Shown here one piece after another: positions 6,645 to 13,027 of a stretch of DNA of 13,027 nt. Each line of letters begins with the position of its first letter. The stretch's first letter is position 1. Both the position numbers and the translations under genes were made by a program. The notes below the pieces were generated by a model. The model saw only the letters and a list, made by a program, of their open reading frames with translations. It did not search any database and had not been told where the DNA came from. This stretch comes from Clostridia bacterium (lineage in GTDB: Bacteria > Bacillota_A > Clostridia > Oscillospirales > CAG-272): assembly GCA_017630995.1 (NCBI GenBank), contig JAGBUD010000067.1, positions 1 to 13,027 of the forward strand. Direction: 5' to 3'.

Positions 6645-7019
6645 TTATTCTGCCAAGGCAACGACCTCAACCTCGCAAAGAACGCCCTTGGGGAGCGCCT
6701 TTACCGCAACGCAAGAGCGCGCGGGCTTTTCGGTGAAGTACTTTGCATATACCTCGTTAAATGCTGCAAAATCCGCCATATCGGCAAGGAAGCAAGTGGT
6801 TTTTACCGCTTTTTCATAAGATGAGTTTGCTTCATCAAGAACTGCACCGAGGTTCTTCATAACCTGCTCTGCTTGCTCAACAATTCCCACAGCCTCAACG
6901 TTTCCCGTTTCGGGATTGATCGGAATTTGACCCGACGTAAATACGAATCCTCCCGCAACGATTGCCTGCGAATAGGGGCCGATTGCCGCAGGTGCCTTTT
7001 GAGTTGATATTTTCTTCAT
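6645..7019 (-). CDS. ridA: RidA family reactive intermediate/imine deaminase
   Basis: The 124-residue protein matches the usual length of the RidA (YjgF/YER057c/UK114) family. Signature segments are IGPYSQA (13-19), SGQIP (29-33), KTTCFLADMADF (73-84), NEVYAKYF (88-95) and PARSCVAV (99-106). R101 corresponds to the arginine that binds the substrate carboxylate, and E116 lies in the conserved CEVEVVA segment. RidA hydrolyses enamines and imines such as 2-aminocrotonate and 2-aminoacrylate, released by PLP-dependent dehydratases, to 2-oxo acids and ammonia, protecting PLP enzymes in the cytoplasm. The gene directly follows ilvA after 18 bases, and its AAAGGA ribosome binding site sits just behind the ilvA stop. 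The source enzyme and the clearing enzyme are therefore probably made together. It is the last gene of the operon, with a strong terminator 15 bases after its stop. Confidence 0.93.
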   Translation of the reverse strand: MKKISTQKAPAAIGPYSQAIVAGGFVFTSGQIPINPETGNVEAVGIVEQAEQVMKNLGAVLDEANSSYEKAVKTTCFLADMADFAAFNEVYAKYFTEKPARSCVAVKALPKGVLCEVEVVALAE

Positions 7020-7037
7020 AGCACTAATTATCCTTTA

Positions 7038-8231
7038 TTATATAAGTTTGAAGCCCGCTTGGGCGAGGGCGCTCTTTATTTTTTCGATATGCTCAAAGTT
7101 TCTCGTTTCAAGAATTATACGAAGATAGCAACCGTTAACGTCTGATCCCTCGTTTGCTCTTTCGTGATGAACGCTTGTAACATTTCCGCCAAGGCTTGCT
7201 ATAATCTTTGCAACCGACTCAAGCTGACCCGGCTTATCCACGAGCTCAATCATAAGCTGGCAGTTTCTGCCCGACATCAAAAGTCCTCTTTTTATAACTC
7301 TTGAAAGAATGGTTACGTCTATATTTCCGCCCGAAAGAACGCAAACCGTCTTTTTGCCCTTAATGTCAACCTTTCCAAACATTGCCGCCGCAACGGAAAC
7401 GGCACCCGCGCCCTCCGTTACAAGCTTTTGCTGCTCCATAAGCGCAAGAATTGCCGCAGATATTTCATCGTCTGTTACGGTTACTATCTCATCTACGTAC
7501 TTTGAACAGATTTCATAGGTAAGGTCGCCAGGCTTTTTAACGGCAATACCGTCTGCGATAGTGGAAACCTTCTCAAGCTCCCGAATCTCGCCGTCCTTAA
7601 CCGACTTATACATAGACGGAGCGCCCGCGGCCTGAACACCGTAAACCTTTACGTCGGGCTTTATCGACTTTATGGTGTATGCAATTCCAGAAATAAGACC
7701 GCCGCCGCCGATAGGAACGATGACCGCGTCAATATTCGGAAGCTGGTCGATTATTTCAAGCGCAATAGTTCCCTGACCTGCTATAACGTTTTCGTCATTG
7801 AACGGGTGAATAAAGGTATATCCCCTCTCGTCACGAAGCGCAAGCGCCTTGTTATAAGCGTCATCATAAACTCCGGGAACAAGGCAAACCTCGGCTCCGT
7901 AGCTTTTAGTTGCCTCTATTTTAGATATGGGGGCACCGTCGGGAAGACAGATTGCCGCCTTTATTCCGTTCTCTCTTGCGGCAAGAGCAACACCCTGCGC
8001 GTGATTTCCCGCAGAGCAAGCAACGACTCCGCGCGCCTTTTCCTCTTCGGTAAGGCGAGACATTTTGTAGTACGCACCTCTGACCTTGAACGAGCCGGTT
8101 ACCTGCAAATTTTCTGTTTTAAGGTATATATCTGCTCCAGGGCAAAGCTTGGGAGCATATATTACGTCTGTTTTTCGTGCGACGTTTTTGAGAACCTGGC
8201 TCGCACGGTATACGTTATCAAGTGTTAGCAT
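7038..8231 (-). CDS. ilvA: Threonine ammonia-lyase (threonine dehydratase) with C-terminal ACT domain
   Basis: The 397-residue product is a fold-type II PLP enzyme. The Schiff-base lysine is K49 in TGSFKVRGA (45-53), SAGNHAQG (73-80) is the substrate loop, and the phosphate-binding glycines are G175-G178. A C-terminal ACT domain (about 326-397, starting near CQLMIELVDKPGQL) suggests control by an amino acid ligand. The length and single ACT domain match the roughly 400-residue clostridial type rather than the 510-residue E. coli IlvA with its larger regulatory part. It converts L-threonine to 2-oxobutanoate and ammonia, the first committed step to isoleucine. A catabolic (TdcB-like) role is possible from sequence alone, but the leu/ilv neighbours favour biosynthesis. 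The start has GAGGAA eight bases upstream. It follows the AAA ATPase gene after 28 bases and precedes ridA by 18 bases. Confidence 0.93.
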   Translation of the reverse strand: MLTLDNVYRASQVLKNVARKTDVIYAPKLCPGADIYLKTENLQVTGSFKVRGAYYKMSRLTEEEKARGVVACSAGNHAQGVALAARENGIKAAICLPDGAPISKIEATKSYGAEVCLVPGVYDDAYNKALALRDERGYTFIHPFNDENVIAGQGTIALEIIDQLPNIDAVIVPIGGGGLISGIAYTIKSIKPDVKVYGVQAAGAPSMYKSVKDGEIRELEKVSTIADGIAVKKPGDLTYEICSKYVDEIVTVTDDEISAAILALMEQQKLVTEGAGAVSVAAAMFGKVDIKGKKTVCVLSGGNIDVTILSRVIKRGLLMSGRNCQLMIELVDKPGQLESVAKIIASLGGNVTSVHHERANEGSDVNGCYLRIILETRNFEHIEKIKSALAQAGFKLI

Positions 8232-8259
8232 TTAAAATTCCTCGTTTCTGTCAAAAGGC

Positions 8260-9444
8260 TTACAAAAGACTTTCTATAAACTGCTCGGCACATCTCGCGG
8301 AGCGATTTCCTTTTTTAAGAGCAAACGCCTCTGCAAGCACGTCAAGCCTTTCCGTAGGCATCTCAAGCTCATATCTCTTCGCAAGAGTATGCACGATTTC
8401 GAGATAGAGCTGCTTATTCGGCTTTGAGAAGAGAACGACAAGACCGAAGCGCTCGGAAAGCGAAAGGGTTTCCTGCATAGTGTCGTTTCTGTGAACGTCA
8501 TCGCTTCCCTCTCTGTCCGCAAAGCTTTCCTTTATTATATGGCGGCGGTTTGATGTTGCGTATATCACCGCATTATCCGCCTTTGCCGATGCCGAGCCCT
8601 CAAGAGCGGCTTTAAGCATACTGAAGTTATCGTCGCTCTTATTAAATGCAAGGTCGTCGATAAATATAATAAATTTAAGCGGATTTTCGCTCACCTTTCC
8701 CATAACGTCGGGCAGCATACGAAGCTGATCCTTGCGCAGCTCAATGAGTCTTATTCCTCTGTCGAAAAAGAGGTTTGCAATAGCCTTGACGGTTGAGGAT
8801 TTTCCTGTTCCCGCGTCACCGCAAAGCAGTGTGTTTGCCGCGGGTCTGCCCTCAACGAATGCCTCGGTATTTTTGAGAACCGCATCTCTTTCCTCTTTGT
8901 ATCCGACGAACTTATCGACCGTCGTTTTATCCGCACTGCGAATAGGCTCGATAACTCCGTTATCGTTTAGGCGGAACATGGGGTGAGATGAGAAGATTCC
9001 GTATCCGACTCTGCCAACGTTTTTAACGCGCTCGCAGTATTCGGCCTTAAGCTCCGTTTTCTCACTCTCAAACGGGGGCAATGCTCCGACGTTGAGCGCT
9101 TTTTCGAAATCCTCCTTTTTCAAGGACGCAAATTCCGAAAATGCAGAAAGCTCGCTTTCAAGCGAATAGCTTACCGCGGGGCTTATCGGAAGACTGTGTG
9201 CCGCTGATTTTATGTAAATATTTTCGTCCTCAAAAACGTATTTTTTCACAAGATTTGAGAGCGAAAGACCCGAATTGTATATTTCCGCAACAAATCCCGC
9301 GTATGCTTTGATTTTTTCGTCGTTTTTCTCCTCGGTGACGATTTTTTCAAAGTATGAGAAAATCGGCATTTTAAACACCTTGGAAAAAACCGCAGTCATA
9401 CAAAGACGCAGGTGTAAATTCTTTAAATTTTCCATATCAATCAC
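8260..9444 (-). CDS. AAA ATPase of the DUF815 (COG2607) family
   Basis: The 394-residue protein has a P-loop GDAGTGKS (209-216), a Walker B strand KFIIFIDDL (257-265) with D263/D264, and a sensor-1-like YATSNRRH (295-302). The order and wording of these motifs fit the DUF815 family of AAA ATPases. The N-terminal 200 residues are poorly conserved and I recognise no domain in them. No signal peptide or membrane helix is seen. The biochemical role of the family is not established. The frame opens with GTG at 9444, overlapping the leuB stop by four bases (GTGA), which suggests translational coupling. An in-frame ATG three codons later (9435) is an alternative start, and neither has a strong ribosome binding site. 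It is embedded between leuB and ilvA with no sign of a separate promoter, so it should be co-expressed with branched-chain amino acid synthesis although no pathway step needs it. Confidence 0.85.
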   Translation of the reverse strand: MIDMENLKNLHLRLCMTAVFSKVFKMPIFSYFEKIVTEEKNDEKIKAYAGFVAEIYNSGLSLSNLVKKYVFEDENIYIKSAAHSLPISPAVSYSLESELSAFSEFASLKKEDFEKALNVGALPPFESEKTELKAEYCERVKNVGRVGYGIFSSHPMFRLNDNGVIEPIRSADKTTVDKFVGYKEERDAVLKNTEAFVEGRPAANTLLCGDAGTGKSSTVKAIANLFFDRGIRLIELRKDQLRMLPDVMGKVSENPLKFIIFIDDLAFNKSDDNFSMLKAALEGSASAKADNAVIYATSNRRHIIKESFADREGSDDVHRNDTMQETLSLSERFGLVVLFSKPNKQLYLEIVHTLAKRYELEMPTERLDVLAEAFALKKGNRSARCAEQFIESLL

Positions 9445-10508
9445 AAATTCTCTATAATCTTATCCGTCATTTCAACGGTGCCGAGGGCGTCACCCATGCG
9501 TGCAAGGTCTGCCGTGCGATATCCCGCTTCAAGAACTCTGTCAACAGCCGCAACGATTGCATCGCTTTCCTCTTTAAGACCAAAGGAATAGAGAAGCATC
9601 ATAGCCGCAGAAAGTATCGTTGCTATCGGGTTTGCCTTATTCTGACCTGCTATATCGGGAGCCGAGCCGTGTATAGGCTCGTAAAGACCTCTTTTTGTTT
9701 TTCCGAGAGAAGCGGAGGGGAGCATTCCTATCGAGCCCGTTATCTGCGAGGCCTCGTCGGAAAGAATATCTCCGAACATATTAGAGGTTACGATAACGTC
9801 AAATCCTCTGGGATTTCTAACAAGCTGCATTGCCGCGTTATCAACGAGCATATCAACGCATTCAACCTCGGGGTATTCTGCCGCTATCTCGTGAACAACC
9901 TTTCTCCAAAGTCTTGAGCTTTCAAGAACGTTTGCCTTATCTATGCTCGTTACCTTTTTGCCGCGGAGCATTGCGGTTTCGAATGCAACTCTTGCAATTC
10001 TTTCTATCTCCATTCGGCTATAGCACTCGGTATCGTAGGCTTCCTCGCCGTATTTTCCCTCTCTCATTCCGCGCTCGCCGAAATAGATACCGCCGGTAAG
10101 CTCTCTGACTATCATTATATCAAATCCGCCCTCAACGATTTCTGCGCGCAAGGGGCATTCGTCCTTTAATGCGGGATAGAGCTTTGCGGGGCGAAGATTT
10201 GTGAAAAGCTCCATTTTGGATCTTATTCCGAGAAGCGCTTTTTCGGGGCGAATATCACCCGGGAGCGTGTCCCATTTGGGACCTCCGACCGCACCGAGAA
10301 GAACGCTATCGGAATTAAGGCAGCCCTCGACGGTTTCTTCGGGGAGAGGCTTGCCCCACTTATCTATTGCAATTCCGCCAATGTCATAGGATTCAAAATT
10401 GAATGTGTGTCCGTATTTTTCGCCAACCGCAGAAAGCACTCTTACTGCGCTTTCAACGATTTCGGGACCGATTCCGTCTCCCTTGAGAAGAGCTATATTG
10501 TATTGCAT
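9441..10508 (-). CDS. leuB: 3-isopropylmalate dehydrogenase
   Basis: LeuB oxidises and decarboxylates 3-isopropylmalate with NAD+ to 4-methyl-2-oxopentanoate, the leucine precursor. The 355-residue protein has the family length. It starts with [13 protein letters not shown] (5-17) and keeps the full active site: R96, R106 and R135 for substrate, Y142 and K191 for catalysis, and D223, D247 and D251 for the metal. These line up with the Thermus enzyme at a nearly constant offset. The segment [13 protein letters not shown] near the C-terminus forms the NAD site. I chose ATG at 10508, which has CGGAGA just upstream and gives the usual N-terminus. The frame stays open 11 codons further to a GTG at 10541 that overlaps the leuD stop, but that extension is not typical. 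The gene follows leuD after 29 bases and its stop overlaps the start of the AAA ATPase gene. Confidence 0.95.
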   Translation of the reverse strand: MQYNIALLKGDGIGPEIVESAVRVLSAVGEKYGHTFNFESYDIGGIAIDKWGKPLPEETVEGCLNSDSVLLGAVGGPKWDTLPGDIRPEKALLGIRSKMELFTNLRPAKLYPALKDECPLRAEIVEGGFDIMIVRELTGGIYFGERGMREGKYGEEAYDTECYSRMEIERIARVAFETAMLRGKKVTSIDKANVLESSRLWRKVVHEIAAEYPEVECVDMLVDNAAMQLVRNPRGFDVIVTSNMFGDILSDEASQITGSIGMLPSASLGKTKRGLYEPIHGSAPDIAGQNKANPIATILSAAMMLLYSFGLKEESDAIVAAVDRVLEAGYRTADLARMGDALGTVEMTDKIIENL

Positions 10509-10537
10509 AAATTCTCCGTTCTCTTTCCGATTAGTTA

Positions 10538-11032
10538 TCACTTTATCTCACCGAGGCGTATTGCTTCAACAAGGCCGCCCGCGGTAATTATTTTCTGTAT
10601 AAATTCGGGGAAAGGCTGTGTTTTGAATCTCTCTCCCGTTGTAACGTCAACAATCTCGCCAAGGTCAAGGTCAGCTTCGATTTTGTCACCCTCAAAAATT
10701 CTGTCGGGTGCGTCGGGACATTCGAGGATAGCAAGACCGATATTTATGGCGTTGCGGTAAAAAATTCTTGCAAAGCTCTTTGCAATAACGAGCGAAATTC
10801 CGCTTTCCTTTATTGCGATGGGAGCATGCTCACGCGAGGAGCCGCAACCGAAGTTTGCGCCCGCAATCATAATGTCGCCCTTTTCTACCTTTTTTGCAAA
10901 ATCCTTGTCTATATCCTCCATGCAGTGAGAGGCAAGCTCGGCTTTGTCGATAGTATTAAGATATCTTGCGGGGATAATAACGTCAGTATCAACGTTATCG
11001 CCGTATTTTATCGCTTTTCCTGAAAATTTCAT
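10538..11032 (-). CDS. leuD: 3-isopropylmalate dehydratase small subunit
   Basis: The 164-residue protein is the swivelling small subunit of isopropylmalate isomerase. Together with LeuC it converts 2-isopropylmalate to 3-isopropylmalate. It carries [14 protein letters not shown] (12-25) and the hallmark [10 protein letters not shown] (62-71), which contacts substrate. The short length (about 160 residues rather than the roughly 200 of E. coli LeuD) places it in the type common in Clostridia and archaea, which includes homoaconitase-like proteins. The leucine gene neighbours make isopropylmalate the likely substrate. AAGGAGG eight bases before the ATG is one of the strongest ribosome binding sites in the operon. 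It lies 12 bases after leuC. Confidence 0.95.
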   Translation of the reverse strand: MKFSGKAIKYGDNVDTDVIIPARYLNTIDKAELASHCMEDIDKDFAKKVEKGDIMIAGANFGCGSSREHAPIAIKESGISLVIAKSFARIFYRNAINIGLAILECPDAPDRIFEGDKIEADLDLGEIVDVTTGERFKTQPFPEFIQKIITAGGLVEAIRLGEIK

Positions 11033-11044
11033 TTTGCTGCCTCC

Positions 11045-12310
11045 TTACCCCATAATTTCCTTGGGGTCTGCTATTTTGCCCGCAACTGCACTTGCCGCAG
11101 CTACTGCGGGGCTTGCAAGGTATACCTCGCTCGTAACGTCACCCATTCTGCCTACGAAATTGCGGTTAGTGGTTGCCACTGCTCTTTCACCCGCCGCAAG
11201 AATTCCCATATATCCGCCAAGGCAGGGACCGCACGTGGGAGTTGAAACAACGCAGCCCGCTTCGATGAATATTTTGAGAAGACCTGTTTCCATAGCCTTG
11301 AGATAAATATCCTGCGTTGCGGGAATGATGATTGCGCGAACGTTCTTTGCAACCTTTCTGCCCTTGAGGATTTCAGCCGCTTCTGCAAGGTCCTTATAAT
11401 GACCGTTTGTGCAAGAGCCGATAACGACCTGATCGATCTTAACGTCACCGACGTTATCTATTTCCCTTGTATTTTCGGGAAGATGGGGAAAGGAAACCGT
11501 GGATTTGATTTCGGAAAGGTTTATCTCGTAAACCTCGTCGTACTCCGCGTCCTCGTCTGCCTCGAAAATGAGAGGCTCTCTTTCGGTTCTTCCTTTCATA
11601 TATTCAAGGGTTTCTTTGTCTACGGGGAAAATTCCATTCTTTGCGCCCGCCTCGATAGCCATATTGGATATAGTGAGTCTATCGTAAATGGTAAGCTCGG
11701 AAACGCCCTCGCCCGCAAACTCCATAGACTTATAGAGTGCGCCGTCAACGCCTATCTTTCCGATTATGTGAAGAATTACGTCTTTTCCCGAAACGTATTT
11801 GTTAAGCTTACCCATCAAGACGAATTTAATCGCCGAGGGAACCTTGAACCAGGTTTTTCCCGTTGCCATGGTGCAAGCCATATCGGTTGAGCCGACACCC
11901 GTTGAGAAAGCGCCGAGTGCGCCGTACGTACACGTGTGAGAATCCGCGCCTATAACAACGTCGCCCGAAATTACAAGACCTTTTTCGGGGAGGAGGGCAT
12001 GCTCTATACCCATTCTTCCGACGTCATAAAAATTAACAATCTCTTCCCTCTCGCAGAAATCGCGGCACATCTTACACTGAACTGCCGCCTTTATATCCTT
12101 GTTAGGAGCAAAGTGGTCCATTACCATCGTTACTTTTTCGCGGTCATAAACTCCGTTTACACCTATACGCTCATACTCTCTTATCGCAACGGGAGATGTG
12201 ATATCGTTTCCGAGAACTCTATCAACGTTTACGAGAACGAGCTGTCCCGCACTAACGCTTTCAAGACCCGCGTGATAAGCAAGTATCTTTTGTGTCATCG
12301 TCATTGACAT
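11045..12310 (-). CDS. leuC: 3-isopropylmalate dehydratase large subunit
   Basis: The 421-residue protein is an aconitase-family large subunit and the catalytic partner of LeuD. The three [4Fe-4S] cysteines are C300 in IGSCTNG, and C360 and C363 in [24 protein letters not shown] is the conserved substrate segment in the N-terminal third. Its length fits the shorter two-subunit type (about 420 residues) seen in Clostridia and archaea, consistent with the short LeuD. The chosen ATG (12310) has AAAGGA about eight bases upstream; ATG codons at residues 3 and 5 are possible but less well placed. It lies 18 bases after the ilvD stop and 12 bases before leuD. The cluster is probably oxygen sensitive, as in the rest of the family. 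Confidence 0.95.
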   Translation of the reverse strand: MSMTMTQKILAYHAGLESVSAGQLVLVNVDRVLGNDITSPVAIREYERIGVNGVYDREKVTMVMDHFAPNKDIKAAVQCKMCRDFCEREEIVNFYDVGRMGIEHALLPEKGLVISGDVVIGADSHTCTYGALGAFSTGVGSTDMACTMATGKTWFKVPSAIKFVLMGKLNKYVSGKDVILHIIGKIGVDGALYKSMEFAGEGVSELTIYDRLTISNMAIEAGAKNGIFPVDKETLEYMKGRTEREPLIFEADEDAEYDEVYEINLSEIKSTVSFPHLPENTREIDNVGDVKIDQVVIGSCTNGHYKDLAEAAEILKGRKVAKNVRAIIIPATQDIYLKAMETGLLKIFIEAGCVVSTPTCGPCLGGYMGILAAGERAVATTNRNFVGRMGDVTSEVYLASPAVAAASAVAGKIADPKEIMG

Positions 12311-12328
12311 AGCTTGATTCCTTTCGCC

Positions 12329-13027
12329 TTATCTGTTGATTATCGCGCCCTTATCAGCCGAGCTTACCATAGACGCATAGCGCTTGAGGTAGCCCTTGAT
12401 TTCGGTTTTCTTCTTTATCGGCATTTCTGCCTTACGCGCTGCAAGCTCCTCGTCGGATACGCGCAGCTCTATCTTATATTCGGGGATATTGATTGAGATA
12501 ATATCTCCGTCCTTTACGTAGGCTATAGCACCGCCGCTCACCGCCTCGGGTGAAACGTGGCCTATGGAAGCACCTCTTGTTGCTCCCGAAAATCTGCCGT
12601 CCGTGATAAGCGCAACGTCCTTATCGAGTCCCATACCCGCAATTGCGGAGGTGGGAGAAAGCATTTCGCGCATACCGGGGCCGCCTGCGGGTCCCTCGTA
12701 TCTTATAACCACAACGTCGCCCTTAACAATCTTTCCCGCATATATTGCAGCGATTGCTTCTTCCTCGCTCTCGTAAACCTTTGCAGGTCCCTCATGAACG
12801 AGCATTTCGGGTGCAACAGCGCTTCTCTTTACAACACAGCCGTCAGGAGCGAGATTGCCGCGAAGAACGGCTATTCCGCCCGTTTTGCTATAGGGATTGT
12901 CCACGCTTCTTATAACGCTTGTGTCAAGGTTCTTGACGCTTTCAATATTCTCACCGAGAGTCTTGCCCGTTGCAGTCATAACGGTGGTGTCTATAGGTCC
13001 GAGCTTTGCTATCTCGGAAATAACCGC
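12329..13027 (-). CDS. ilvD: Dihydroxy-acid dehydratase, C-terminal part (cut by window edge)
   Basis: The last 232 residues of IlvD are present and the frame continues beyond the right edge of the window, so no start is visible. Recognisable segments in order are [51 protein letters not shown] and [13 protein letters not shown], whose serine is the proposed catalytic base in the family, then GHVSPEA near the end. IlvD dehydrates 2,3-dihydroxy-isovalerate and 2,3-dihydroxy-3-methylvalerate to the 2-oxo acid precursors of valine (and leucine) and isoleucine. The Fe-S cysteines belong to the missing N-terminal part. It is the first gene of the operon visible here; leuC follows after 18 bases, and the operon promoter must lie outside the window. 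Confidence 0.95.
   Translation of the reverse strand, partial: AVISEIAKLGPIDTTVMTATGKTLGENIESVKNLDTSVIRSVDNPYSKTGGIAVLRGNLAPDGCVVKRSAVAPEMLVHEGPAKVYESEEEAIAAIYAGKIVKGDVVVIRYEGPAGGPGMREMLSPTSAIAGMGLDKDVALITDGRFSGATRGASIGHVSPEAVSGGAIAYVKDGDIISINIPEYKIELRVSDEELAARKAEMPIKKKTEIKGYLKRYASMVSSADKGAIINR

Noticed and set aside
9441..10541. Longer leuB starting at GTG 10541
   Set aside because: It would add 11 residues before the conserved [12 protein letters not shown] start. The ATG at 10508 has CGGAGA just upstream and gives the normal family length. The GTG does have a GGTGAG nearby, so a minor second start cannot be excluded.
11399..11890. Plus-strand open frame of 163 codons opposite leuC
   Set aside because: leuC is certain on the other strand with all its signature motifs; the antisense frame has no supporting start signal or domain.
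1..13027. CRISPR arrays, insertion sequences, phage or toxin-antitoxin genes
   Set aside because: No regularly spaced repeats, transposase or integrase motifs, terminal inverted repeats or small paired genes were seen in the window.

Overview
The window looks like a chromosomal piece of a Gram-positive, Clostridia-type (Bacillota) bacterium. The support is indirect: strong AAGGAGG-type ribosome binding sites before short intergenic gaps, TTGnnn-N17-TATAAT promoters, compact intrinsic terminators, and a very large secreted protein built of LamG-like, beta-helix-like and InlB-like modules, a style common in gut Clostridia (Oscillospirales-like genomes). No rRNA, tRNA, transposon, integrase or CRISPR array was seen, and the genus cannot be named from this sequence alone.

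Left part (1-2450, all minus strand). The first 160 bases are the 5' end of a gene for an exported protein with a clear signal peptide, cut by the window edge and preceded by its own promoter. Next comes a two-gene unit read right to left: a Gfo/Idh/MocA-type NAD(P)-dependent oxidoreductase, then a sugar phosphate isomerase/epimerase-like TIM barrel protein. It starts from a promoter at 2420-2448 and ends at an intrinsic terminator at 271-303. Such pairs usually act on sugars or inositol-like polyols; the substrate here is unknown.

Middle (2353-6640). A 412-base divergent intergenic region separates that unit from a single plus-strand gene of 1246 codons. It holds a plus-strand -10 element, a 13-bp tandem repeat and a small palindrome near the expected transcription start. 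The product has a signal peptide, a LamG-like domain, a Cys/His-rich knot, two InlB-like stretches, a beta-helix-like region and a C-terminal module that appears duplicated. No sortase motif, SLH domain or C-terminal membrane anchor is visible.

Right part (6645-13027, all minus strand). This is a branched-chain amino acid operon transcribed right to left: ilvD (cut by the window edge), leuC, leuD, leuB, a DUF815/COG2607 AAA ATPase, ilvA and ridA. Gaps are 29 bases or less and there is one 4-base overlap. LeuC, LeuD and LeuB carry out the isomerisation and oxidative steps of leucine synthesis. IlvA makes 2-oxobutanoate for isoleucine, and IlvD makes the 2-oxo acid precursors of valine, leucine and isoleucine. 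RidA clears the reactive enamine/imine intermediates that IlvA releases. The ATPase is the one member with no known place in the pathway. The operon ends in a bidirectional hairpin shared with the convergent surface-protein gene, followed by a second, minus-strand terminator.

I see no complete previously undescribed system. The most distinctive items are the modular secreted protein with its Cys/His knot and the AAA ATPase inside the leu/ilv operon.
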